Origin: Methanobrevibacter sp.
GTDB lineage: Archaea > Methanobacteriota > Methanobacteria > Methanobacteriales > Methanobacteriaceae
Reading direction: 5' to 3'
DNA: 21,082 nt
Assembly (NCBI GenBank): GCA_017652345.1
Contig: JAGCBE010000056.1
Coordinates: 1 to 21,082, forward strand
This document shows positions 11,834 to 19,251 of this stretch, one piece after another. The notes beneath the pieces are model-generated. The model was given only the letters and a program-made list of their open reading frames with translations, did no database searches and was not told the DNA's origin. A program made the position numbers and the translations under genes. Each line of letters begins with the position of its first letter. Position 1 is the stretch's first letter.

Positions 11834-13984
11834 TTAGAACAATCCGTTCTTAAGATTGTCTAAAAATGTGGATGTAGTCTCCTTTGGTTTTTGAAAGCGT
11901 TCAGCCCATAGCTCCTCCACTATCTGCTGGTTGCTCTTCTGGTTAGTAATAGCAGACACATCTTTCGTTGCTAGCTGGTCATGGAACCAAGCAAAGTATA
12001 ACACAAGCAACATTCCTGCTACCTGGTCATCATGTATCTTCTTCTCTCACCTAGCTGAAGCACCCCGCTTCTTGAAGTGGCTAAGTTCCTCCACTAAACC
12101 GCCATCTCAATAACAAGCTGGGTCAATGTAGATAATGTTGGTGTCAAAGAAACTACTCTTAATCATTTCAATACACCAAGCTTTACCAACATTGTGCCTA
12201 GCTCAAGGCTGGTAGGTAACATTACCTGTCCATTTGATAAGCATATCACAAGGCATTCATAATAATCATAGCTCCCTAGCTGCGGCCCCTCATCTACTTG
12301 CATCGATTATCAAGTAGGGTGGTTTCCCGGTGTTTTTATATCCTTGGATAACTTCCTTCATTTTGGCAAACCTTTGGTTGCTCTCTTTAGACAAGTTTTG
12401 TGTTTCCTTTATATAATATTTTCCATCCTTACATCCTAATACACACAAACCTGGGTTGTCAAATGTATCAGCTTCGTCATAACCTAAGGCTCGGTAATCG
12501 CAATCAGTCGGGCATTGTTGTTGTATTCAATCAACATTAAATACCGTTTGGTCTGTTGAATATTCTCCGTAGTATTCAGCCAACATGTAATCGTAACCTC
12601 TGGCATTGAGCACTCTTGTAACTTGTGCATCTTTCTGTTCTTCAGTTAAAAATTGTACATCATCCATAGTGTAATGTAACGCTACCTCTGGACGACGCTG
12701 TATAAACTCTGCCCTCATCTTCTCAAAGTCCCCATTCTTTATCTTTCTTATATAATCATTTCTGCTCTTACATAGATGTAGTCAATACTTAATCCATATG
12801 TCATGGATGAGCACATCTATTGGCTCATAGTTTCTCTGGTTCTTATATGCGTTAAGCCAACCCCTGTAAAAGTTACCCGCCTGTGTGTTTGGCCCAATAG
12901 TTGAAATAAGTGTAACTAAACTATCAGCAGTTGACATAGCAGTACCCACATAATCCCAATCTAAGTAGTCAGCTTCATCTCACACAAATTTTCTCGTTCT
13001 CCTACTACGTGTCGGGTCGTTCTGGTTTGTAGTCACATATTCAAGCTTCCTCTGTTTGTCTCAGTCTAGGATGTATAGCCCAGTACCATCTGACAGCTTA
13101 TTACAGAAGCTTGGCAGGTCTATAAGGTTATTAAGCATCTGTTGCGCATAAACCATATATGGTGCATTCTGTTTCTGGCTAAGTCCCATATATAGCTGTG
13201 TCCATTCCTGCACCCTTTCGTTATTATCTGTTATCTCTTTAAGTAAATATCAAGACATATCTCAGTTGATGTACAAACTTTTTCATCCTCACCTAGGTCA
13301 AATAACATAGGTAACTCATCAACTAAGCAGCCACACCATCAATTGCCAATTCTGTAGGCAAAACCCGTTGAACTGTCTCCCAGTATCCGCAAGCATAGCC
13401 TCAAAAAGCTTTGGCTTATATACACCGAAAAGGTTTGTTTGGTATTTAGTTCCCTGTACTTCGTACTCTATACTAAAGTCTTCTCATATGTCCCACTCAA
13501 TATATTCTGTCTTGTTCAAGTTCTTCTTGTTCTTTCACATAGGTATCCTTAATGGTGTCACCCTAAATATTCATTGAATTATATCTTTCATCATACATAG
13601 AGCAAGAACGTTCCTTGTGCTCTTCAATGCACTATCATCTTCGTCCTCTCTCCTATAGAACACACCATCCTTGCTCAGATGGTATCTGTCCATAAAGCGG
13701 TTAAGGATAAGCTCCATTCTGGTTGACACAGCACCCTTTGTAATATAGGTTAAGAACCTGGTGTCAATGTCTTGCTTAAGTAATTTATCTGTACCTAGAG
13801 GTAGCTGAACAGGTATCTCTAGGTTAGGCGGTCTCTTAACAGTAACCATAACCATAAGCCTCTTATGTTTCTCAAACCATTCCTCAGCCTCCTTAGGGTC
13901 TAGGCAATATTTTAGATTAACCTTCTCCCCATTATAGAATAGCCCACGCTGGTCATCCCAATCTTTATATAGTCGTCAATACAT
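11834..13984 (-). CDS. terL: Terminase large subunit (DNA-packaging ATPase and nuclease)
   Basis: 716 aa from ATG at 13984 to TAA at 11836-11834, TGA as Gly. The product is the motor that cuts concatemeric phage DNA and pumps it into the prohead. The ATPase half shows a Walker A motif, GPRGGGKS (residues 229-236), in which three of the four glycines are TGA codons, and a Walker B segment FVGDEADYLD (acidic pair D336/E337). The C-terminal nuclease half shows GYDEADTF (D503), YLIIDASRG (D561) and HDDQVAGMLLVLYF (D652/D653), matching the spacing of the three acidic metal-binding positions of RNase H-like terminase nucleases. The length is a little above the usual 450-650 aa because of an N-terminal extension of about 200 residues before the P-loop. 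It starts 9 bp after the preceding gene. Assignment rests on motifs and order; the nuclease residues are inferred by pattern. Confidence 0.92.
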
Positions 13985-13993
13985 TATTTATTC

Positions 13994-14983
13994 TTATCAG
14001 CTAAAATTTTTTGATGTTGGAACTAGATAATATTCCGTCTCCCATTCGTTTGGTTTCATCTTAATCAGATATGTGTCCCATAGAATGTAAACAGGTATCT
14101 CATCTAATTCTTTCTTTAATCGCTTCTTCCTGTCTTCATGCAGTTGCTCAACCGTATCTACAGTTAGCCAAGGAAGGTTATTCTCAAGACAAGGACGAAG
14201 GATGTTTCCCCCCTGCGTTATTATTATGTCCCCCACAAGGTAGCTAACCCTACCCATATATACCTCAGAACAGATGTACCTATCCCTCAGCATAGCAGAT
14301 GCTACACTGAATAATTGGTTCTGAGATATAGAGGAAGCATTAACTAACTCTAACATCTTTCAGCTTGCAGTCCACATTGGTTTCTTTGTGAAAAACTGCT
14401 TCCATGCCAGCTTGAATGTTTTAACATCTATCTCGTCTATATGTGGCTTGAGATATAGATAAGCTTGGTCCTGTATCCTGCCCAAGTTTGACAGCATTTC
14501 ACTAAAACCCTTTCTCCACGCTATCCTAACTGGTTGCTCAATGTTTTTAAATTCCTTCGTCCTCATAAAGTTGAGCCTACTACACCACCAATAATATTTA
14601 TATTTTCAATCGCTGCCTTTGTCGTCCTCTGCATATTTATCCATGTAGTAGTCATCTATCTTCATATATTCTGGGACATTTCACCACACCTCATCCATTA
14701 CCTCCTTAAACATTTTCTCCGTCTCCTCTTTCTCCTGTCTGTATTTACGTAACTGTTGTTCTATCCTCTTAGCCTTGTTCTTCTCATATAGCTCATGTAG
14801 CTTCCACTTCTTGAACGCTTCCTCTCATAGCTCAGCCTTCTTCTCCGCACATAGCTGCTTCCATGCCTCTTTTTCGTCTACAGGTATCTCAGCTTTTTTC
14901 TCCGCCGCTATCTTGTAGGCCATGTGTGTACGAGAAGGGTTTTGTATTATTTCTCATTTTGCCAGTTCGTTTCGTAACGACAT
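13994..14983 (-). CDS. Hypothetical protein upstream of terL, candidate small terminase subunit (329 aa)
   Basis: ATG at 14983 to TAA at 13996-13994, 329 aa with TGA as Gly; the frame is closed upstream by an in-frame TAG, so 14983 is the first possible ATG. Residues 1-115 are highly charged (repeated AEKKAE, then long Lys/Glu-rich helix), followed by an acidic Tyr-rich patch with YKYYWWC (about 133-139). The second half, from MRTKEFKNIEQPVRIAWRKG on, looks like a folded helical domain. Small terminase subunits usually lie directly before terL and have an N-terminal DNA-binding part and a helical oligomerisation part, so the position is suggestive. I see no diagnostic helix-turn-helix motif, and the protein is longer than most small terminases. 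It could equally be another late protein. It is the first gene of the leftward block, so its promoter should lie within 14984-15250. Confidence 0.75.
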
Positions 14984-15187
14984 TTGCTATTTTGAATATA
15001 AAATGTTCCCGATGGACAGATGTGCCACCCAACACATTGTGTGTGTCTTATTTTATTTTTGATGACAAACAGACCTAGTGTTTCTATATAATTTTTCTTT
15101 AAATAAATTTTTAAATTAGTATATATTTTTCCTGTCCTACATCATATATAGATTATCAAAATGCAGAGCAAAATAAAAATAATTGTA

Positions 15188-15218
15188 TTGACATATTTGA
15201 GAAATGGTACATAGTAAT
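15188..15218 (+). promoter_or_regulatory. Possible sigma70-type promoter, perfect -35
   Basis: TTGACA at 15188-15193 is a perfect -35 hexamer. The best -10 candidate is AGTAAT at 15213-15218 (4 of 6 consensus positions) with a 19-bp spacer, which is long. It may be chance in AT-rich DNA. Confidence 0.25.
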
Positions 15219-15233
15219 TGGGCTAAAAGAAAA

Positions 15234-15242
15234 TGTTATAAT
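15234..15242 (+). promoter_or_regulatory. Extended -10 promoter element
   Basis: TGTTATAAT at 15234-15242 combines a perfect TATAAT (15237-15242) with the upstream TG of an extended -10 promoter. A start near 15249-15250 would place all hairpins of the region in the transcript. No good -35 lies 17 bp upstream, which extended -10 promoters do not need. This is the best candidate promoter for the rightward RNA and replication operon. Confidence 0.5.
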
Positions 15243-15248
15243 TTTTGT

Positions 15249-15490
15249 TAGAAAAAATATAATCAAAAAATACAAGGGGATGAATATTTTGTGATAACCC
15301 AAAGTTATCATAATTAAAAAATGTGTTGCATTTATAATGCATATATTTATAACATTGTTGTGTACAGAATGTACCACGCCATCTAACGATGGTGATGTAC
15401 AGAATAAAAAGCCTAATATCTTTGTGTTGGATTGGCTCCCTAACATAGAGATACAATTCAACAGGAGCCCTTGGATATTGGGCTTTTTAT
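15249..15490 (+). ncRNA. Candidate structured small RNA or regulatory leader
   Basis: Downstream of the extended -10, about 240 nt hold a series of inverted repeats. Hairpin 1 is TGATAAC/GTTATCA (15292-15298 with 15304-15310, loop CCAAA). Hairpin 2 is TGCAT/ATGCA (15327-15331 with 15337-15341). Hairpin 3 is TGTAC/GTACA (15370-15374 with 15397-15401), enclosing CCATC/GATGG with a TAAC tetraloop. The last element is a 15-bp stem closed by 15406-15420 and 15474-15488, then T-rich DNA. A 10-bp direct repeat TGTACAGAAT (15361 and 15396) flanks hairpin 3. No coding frame explains these. It could be a free RNA ending at the last stem or a leader controlling the replication operon that starts at 15526. 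I recognise no known RNA family. Confidence 0.45.
15406..15490 (+). terminator. Terminator-like long stem enclosing two crossing pairings
   Basis: AAAAAGCCTAATATC (15406-15420) pairs with GATATTGGGCTTTTT (15474-15488), 15 bp with one G-U, and the 3' arm ends in a T run as in an intrinsic terminator. Inside it, TGTTGGATT (15425-15433) can pair with AATTCAACA (15455-15463), and GGCTCC (15434-15439) with GGAGCC (15464-15469). These two pairings cross each other, so they either compete or form only a partial pseudoknot. The element lies 36 bp before the first replication gene and could act as an attenuator. Confidence 0.5.
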
Positions 15491-15525
15491 TTAACACATA
15501 ATATTTATTTATTAATTATTTACTT

Positions 15526-16056
15526 ATGGAAAAAGAAATTACTTACGATGATGTTCTTATGTTCATCGTTAAAAACAAGGACAACGAAGAAATGATGGCC
15601 GACCTAAACAGGACCACATTTCCATTTACAGCTAAGTACAAAAGAAAGTACGCTAGCTGAAGCAAACAAGGGGCGGATGATTGAGACAACTTCTTGTTTG
15701 AGGAATTAAGACAGAAACTATCTGAAAAACTAATCTCAACATTTGATTGCGATGCAAAGACAGCAAGAGCTATCGCAAAGAAACGGATTAACAAAGACGA
15801 GTATGAATTTTACAAACAGGCTCATACATTTGATGGTATACCTAGAATGAACCAACAATATGTACTGTGAGACTTTTATGATGACTGTGAGGGTAGAATA
15901 TCAGACATTGAAAGAATGCTATCATGAGACGACGAACGTGTACTTGATGGTATGGCTTGATTATCAAGGCGACTAGATTGATTTGATTTAGAATGCTTTA
16001 GAGCTATGACAACTTCCGAGAATAGGGAAGATATTTTACTTCACTTAGCAAAATAA
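15526..16056 (+). CDS. Hypothetical protein, first gene of the replication operon (176 aa)
   Basis: ATG at 15526 to TAA at 16054-16056, 176 aa with seven in-frame TGA codons read as Gly. The protein is acidic overall and starts MEKEITYDDVLMFIVKNKDN. It contains a Lys/Arg-rich segment (AKYKRKYASGSKQGADDGDN) near residue 40 and ends in helical sequence with DGMAGLSRRLDGFDLECF. I do not recognise a family. It precedes the replisome organiser by only 2 bp, so the two are almost certainly translated from one message; a role in replication or early takeover is inferred from this position only. The start lies in an AT-rich leader (TTATTTACTT before the ATG) without a Shine-Dalgarno sequence, directly after the terminator-like stem. 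Confidence 0.8.
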
Positions 16057-16058
16057 AG

Positions 16059-16868
16059 ATGGAGAGAGATAGTTTCGTTTTTTACAAGAGCTTTATAGAT
16101 GGTATAGATGTAATACCAGACCAGATGGAACAGTTTAAAGCTTATAGGTACATAGTAAGGTACTGAATATATTGAGAGGAGCCAGAAGAAAATAATTCTA
16201 TGGCATACGCTATCTTTGTTATGGCCAAACCACAAATTGATGCTAATAATAAAAGGTTCATTGATGGTCAAAGATGATGAGCACCAAGATGAAACCAGAA
16301 TGCAAAGAAACAGTGGTCTGACCTAACAAATCAATATAAAACAACCAGTGGTTGATTTGAAAACAACCAGTGGTTAAATGAAAAACAACCTAATGTAAAT
16401 GTAAATGTAAATGATAATGTAAATGATAATGTTAATGAAAATGAAAATGAAAGTATTGCGCTCGTTGCTGACGCAACTCGCTGAGACATAGAGAAAAAAG
16501 TTGCCGTAGCGAAAAAAAATAAGTGAGATGTTGATGGTAAGGTGTTAAGTAAACAAGATGCTATAAACAGATTAAGACAAAGAATGATAGATGAATGATA
16601 TAGCGATACAGTTGTTAATCTAATAATGGACTTTGATGAGGTTAAGAAATGAACTAAACTACATAAGCAAACAGATAAATGAATAAAAGCTTTCATTACT
16701 ACACTTAATACACGAGATACAGATGAACAAAAAATAGATGTATTAAATTCAGCAATAGCAGGTCCATATCAATGAATATGGCCAAATAAATATAAAAAGC
16801 AGGTTGCTACCAAACCTAAGAGCGATAACAATGTCGTTCAAGCTGGATGATATTATTTCTATATGTAG
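16059..16868 (+). CDS. DUF6291-like phage replisome organiser / replication initiator (269 aa)
   Basis: ATG at 16059 to TAG at 16866-16868, 269 aa with TGA as Gly. The first 85 residues match the pattern of the DUF6291 domain found at the start of many phage replication proteins: SFVFYKSFIDGI (5-16), YGIYGEEPE (35-43), KPQIDANNKRF (57-67) and GGAPRGNQNAKK (73-84), where both glycines of the first GG are TGA. An Asn/Val/Asp/Glu repeat linker (about 112-131) follows, then a C-terminal helical domain, an arrangement typical of DnaD-type organisers that load the helicase at the origin. The gene is followed after 26 bp by the DnaB-like helicase, in line with that role. The linker-coding DNA carries iterons and an AT-rich tract (separate entry). 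Family assignment is by recalled pattern; helicase loading is inferred. Confidence 0.82.
16338..16450. repeat. Candidate replication origin: three 22-bp-spaced iterons plus AT-rich tract inside the initiator gene
   Basis: AAAACAACCAGTGGTT occurs at 16338-16353 and again at 16360-16375, and its first nine bases recur at 16382-16390, a constant 22-bp period. Each full copy contains the odd palindrome AACCAGTGGTT. Because 22 is not a multiple of three, the word is translated differently each time (KTTSG, ENNQW, KQP), so it is conserved as DNA rather than protein. Immediately right lies an AT-rich tract of near-repeats of GTAAAT/GATAAT/GAAAAT (16391-16450) that could serve as the unwinding element. 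Phage initiator genes often contain their own origin, as with lambda O. Function is inferred. Confidence 0.6.
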
Positions 16869-16894
16869 CTTTACTTCCATTACCATAAAACACA

Positions 16895-17962
16895 ATGAAT
16901 AATTTACAAAATATGTTAACGCTATTACAACAAATGGCGGATGAGGGTAGGGAAGCAAAAGACATACTTCCTATCGCCAAAACCCTAGTACAGGATTTGG
17001 ATACAGAAAAAACAGAAAATAAAAACTTTGTAGTTACTACCAAGGATTACTATGAGGGTTTATGAAAAAGAGCTAAATGAGAATTAAAAGCTAAAATTAT
17101 ACCTACTGGTTTCAGAGACATAGATAGCAGACTATATTGAGTGTTCTCGTGAGAGATTATGACCATAGCTGCTAGAACATGAGTAGGTAAGACGACGCTA
17201 TGAATTGATATGGCATTGAATATGTTAGAAGACCGTAAGGTTTGATTTATAACCCTGGAGATGACAAAGGAAGATATGTTAGATAGAATGATGAGTAGAG
17301 AATGTAATATCTATCTAGGTAGCTTTTATAGTGATAGCTTTAGTGAACGAGATATAGAAAACTTAAAGAACTATTGAGCCAAGGCTAAGGAAAAGATAGA
17401 TAAATTGATGCTTGCCTACGGTTGCTTTAACTTGGATGATATTATCTCAACAATAAGGCAAATGGCAGACGAATGATGTGAAGTAGTATTTATAGATTGG
17501 TTATGAATGATTAATGCTCAATGAAACAAGAGAAATGAACAGATGCACGAGGTTATGGTTTCATTAAAAGACATTGCTATAGAAAAGGATATTGCTATCG
17601 TAGCTATGCAACAGTTGAATAGACAAATAGATTGAATGGCAAGAGACGAACCACGGCTATCAGATATAGCAGATAGTAGTGCTATTGAACATATCTCGTC
17701 TCCAGTATTAATCCTACGAAAACAAAAAGACTGAGATAAAGAAAAGAGCGACGAAACATTCTGTGAAATATTTAAAGCAAGAAGAATAAATGAAGATGCA
17801 AAGGAACAATGCAGAAAAATAGCAGAGGCACAACAGAGAAGGCGACAAGATGTATTTTATAGAATAACATTCACAGACGATTTGTGACATTGCTCATTCA
17901 GAGACTACACACCTAATTTACCATCTAATATAACTACCGAATGATATGAGATGCCCTTCTAA
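16895..17962 (+). CDS. dnaB-like: Replicative DNA helicase, DnaB type, lacking the usual N-terminal domain (355 aa)
   Basis: ATG at 16895 to TAA at 17960-17962, 355 aa. It is the RecA-fold motor that unwinds the phage fork. The core opens with PTGFRDIDSRLYGVFSGEI (70-88), then Walker A AARTGVGKTT (92-101; G96 is TGA), GFITLEM (117-123), Walker B VFIDWLGMI (198-206, D201; G204 is TGA), QQLNRQIDG (239-247) and LSDIADSSAIE (255-265), the order seen in DnaB family proteins. By hand count 15 of its 21 glycines are TGA and six are GGT. Only about 70 residues precede the core, whereas cellular DnaB (about 450 aa) has a roughly 150-residue N-terminal domain, so that domain is missing or strongly reduced. 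Its end overlaps the primase start by 22 nt, implying coupled translation. Confidence 0.93.
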
Positions 17963-18789
17963 ACTATGTCTCCAGAAGATGTTTAGACAGTTCCTACATC
18001 CAAAACAAATGCAAGCTAAAGGACAATTCATTCTGTGTTCCTTTATATACATTTGATTGACAACATTGACGACAAGAACGCTTCATTAATCCAAAAGAAA
18101 ATGATGCTAAGTCTAAAACAGAATATGGTAGCACAGGTCGCTACTTCCTTAATTGACGAGACAAAGATAAAGACATTATCCTCATTGTAGAATGAGAAAT
18201 TGACTTTCTATCAATAATCCCATATGCAGATGACTATAACTTAATTGGTCTTAAAGGGATTAATAACCTGCCACATTGCATTATTGATATAGAGAAGCTA
18301 AATAAAATATATGACATATATATTCTAGTGGATAACGATATGGCAGCAGAGGAATATATTAAGAAGATACCATACACTCCATTACATTTGTACGATGTAA
18401 GAGACGCCCTCTGTTGACACAAAGATGTTAACGACGCTATATGTGCTAACGAATTTAATATGAATGTATTTCCAAAGAGAATACCAAAATTAAAACCCAA
18501 ACCAAAGAAGCGCTTCTCTCGTAATGATACATTAGACACATTAGATAAGATTGACGCTATTCCAGTGATGGATGTATTAGAAGCCCTCTACCCAGAGTAT
18601 AGACGTAGAGGACAAGATAGCATAACAGAAGATTGAAAAGAAACACATTGATATAAATACAGTAGGCGCTTAAATATAGTGAGGGACTTTAGCTGAAAGG
18701 GAAGGCCAGAAGGATGACCGTTCCAAATAGCTAAGAGAAAGTTTGGTGAAGCTAAGTTGGCATTCCTCTATTTCAAAGGTAAAATATAA
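17941..18789 (+). CDS. TOPRIM-domain primase with a C-terminal CHC2-like region lacking zinc ligands (282 aa)
   Basis: ATG at 17941 to TAA at 18787-18789, 282 aa; it is the first ATG after an in-frame stop and overlaps the helicase end by 22 nt. The N-terminus (ALLNYVSRRCLDSSYI) resembles the start of phage DnaG-type cores. The TOPRIM fold is marked by IILIVEGEIDFLSI (79-92; E84, with G85 a TGA), ILVDNDMA (128-135; D131, D133) and KDVNDAI (161-167). It should make the RNA primers used with the neighbouring helicase. Residues 204-270 (IDAIPVMDVLEALYPEY to SGKGRPEGGPFQIAKRKFG) read like the CHC2 zinc-finger region that normally lies at the N-terminus of primases, but here it is C-terminal and has no Cys/His quartet. 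The TOPRIM call is firm; the CHC2 comparison is tentative. Confidence 0.85.
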
Positions 18790-18830
18790 TACAGAGCCCT
18801 TCTAAAAGAGAGCACCAATAATATTTTTAG

Positions 18831-18868
18831 AAAGAGCATTCCTTTACCCAAGGATGCTCTTTTTTTAT
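18831..18868 (+). terminator. Intrinsic terminator of the replication operon
   Basis: AAAGAGCATTCCTT (18831-18844) pairs with AAGGATGCTCTTT (18850-18862) through a single one-base bulge, with a TACCC loop and a run of T directly after. It lies 42 bp after the primase stop and closes the rightward operon. Confidence 0.85.
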
Positions 18869-18933
18869 TGGCCCAAAAATGGTTGACATTTTTAGAAAAT
18901 TATCTCTGGTATGTGGGCCACACTTTTTAGTAA

Positions 18934-18982
18934 TTTTCTAATGAAAGGCAATTTCTCTTTTTGACAGTTTTCTAATGAAAGG
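18934..18982 (+). repeat. Direct repeat TTTTCTAATGAAAGG, two copies 34 bp apart
   Basis: Identical 15-bp copies lie at 18934-18948 and 18968-18982. The second follows TTGACA (18961-18966) at once, so it would sit in a promoter spacer if that hexamer is a -35. A pair of binding sites for a regulator is possible. Confidence 0.6.
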
Positions 18983-19042
18983 TCTAACACCCACCCAAAA
19001 ACCACGTATAAGGGGCTCTGGGGCTGGTATCCCGTCCTTTTT

Positions 19043-19093
19043 TTAGTAGTTTATTTTTGTAGTAGTTTATTTTTGTAGTAGTAGTTTGTTTTT
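19043..19093 (+). repeat. Imperfect tandem repeat of GTAGTAGTTTATTTTT
   Basis: A 16-bp unit is present nearly three times, the last copy with an extra GTA and a T-to-G change. Read on the other strand it gives AAACTACTAC, the same CTAC word that dominates the following gene and its terminator stem. Confidence 0.65.
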
Positions 19094-19173
19094 ATTTGGA
19101 ACTATAGGAACGAACTACAAAAACTATTGTATAGTAGTATTGTTTTTATTCCAAACAAACAACCATATAAAAA

Positions 19174-19218
19174 GTATTGATATATCAAAAAAAATTAGTA
19201 TTGTATCTGTATCCATAT
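19174..19218 (+). promoter_or_regulatory. Operator-like words shared with the 30-bp array
   Basis: GTATTGATA (19174-19182) is the reverse complement of TATCAATAC in one variant of the array; it overlaps the palindrome TTGATATATCAA (19177-19188). ATTGTATC (19200-19207) and TGTATCCATAT (19208-19218) match the other variant on the plus strand. They lie 34-78 bp before the start of the low-complexity gene, a natural place for control by a protein that also binds the array. Confidence 0.4.
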
Positions 19219-19251
19219 TTGGAACTTTTTATATTTTAAACAATTACAACT

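Larger units (their letters stand above)
14984..15525. other. Divergent non-coding control region between late and early blocks
   Basis: No convincing gene is present in 542 bp separating the leftward packaging genes from the rightward replication genes. It is AT-rich and must contain the promoters of both blocks. On the plus strand a TTGACA hexamer (15188-15193) and an extended -10 (15234-15242) are visible, followed by a series of hairpins ending in a terminator-like stem. I could not pick a convincing leftward promoter. Short frames that cross this region are Phe/Ile-rich and overlap the hairpins, so I do not call them. Confidence 0.6.
18869..19251. other. Non-coding stretch between replication operon and low-complexity gene
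   Basis: No supported gene in 383 bp. It holds an inverted pair TGGCCCA (18869-18875) / TGGGCCA (18914-18920), two TTGACA hexamers (18883 and 18961) without good -10 partners, a 15-bp direct repeat, a GC-rich island around 19010-19036 (GGGGCT twice, then a T run, possibly a weak terminator), a GTAGTAGTTTATTTTT tandem repeat, the 12-bp palindrome TTGATATATCAA and operator-like words (separate entries). It probably carries the promoter of the next gene, but I cannot fix it. Confidence 0.55.

Noticed and set aside
1..14983. A decayed region full of nonsense mutations
   Set aside because: All in-frame stops are TGA, never TAA or TAG, across more than 14 kb; this is recoding, not decay.
15425..15469. 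A complete H-type pseudoknot
   Set aside because: Both linkers between the crossing stems are zero nucleotides, so both stems cannot form fully together; competing or partial pairing is more likely.
15156..15497. Minus-strand frames of 113 and 77 aa
   Set aside because: They run across the hairpins and terminator-like stem, are Phe/Ile-rich low-quality translations and have no motif.
16437..16696. Minus-strand 121-aa frame at 16331-16696
   Set aside because: It is antisense to the replisome organiser, and its repetitive Ser/Phe/Thr sequence mirrors the Asn/Val linker.
16895..17962. TGA as tryptophan (table 4)
   Set aside because: It would put Trp in place of invariant P-loop and TOPRIM glycines.
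19010..19043. GC-rich island followed by a T run as an intrinsic terminator
   Set aside because: Pairing is weak (short GGG/CCC and AAGG/CCTT) and no gene ends just before it.
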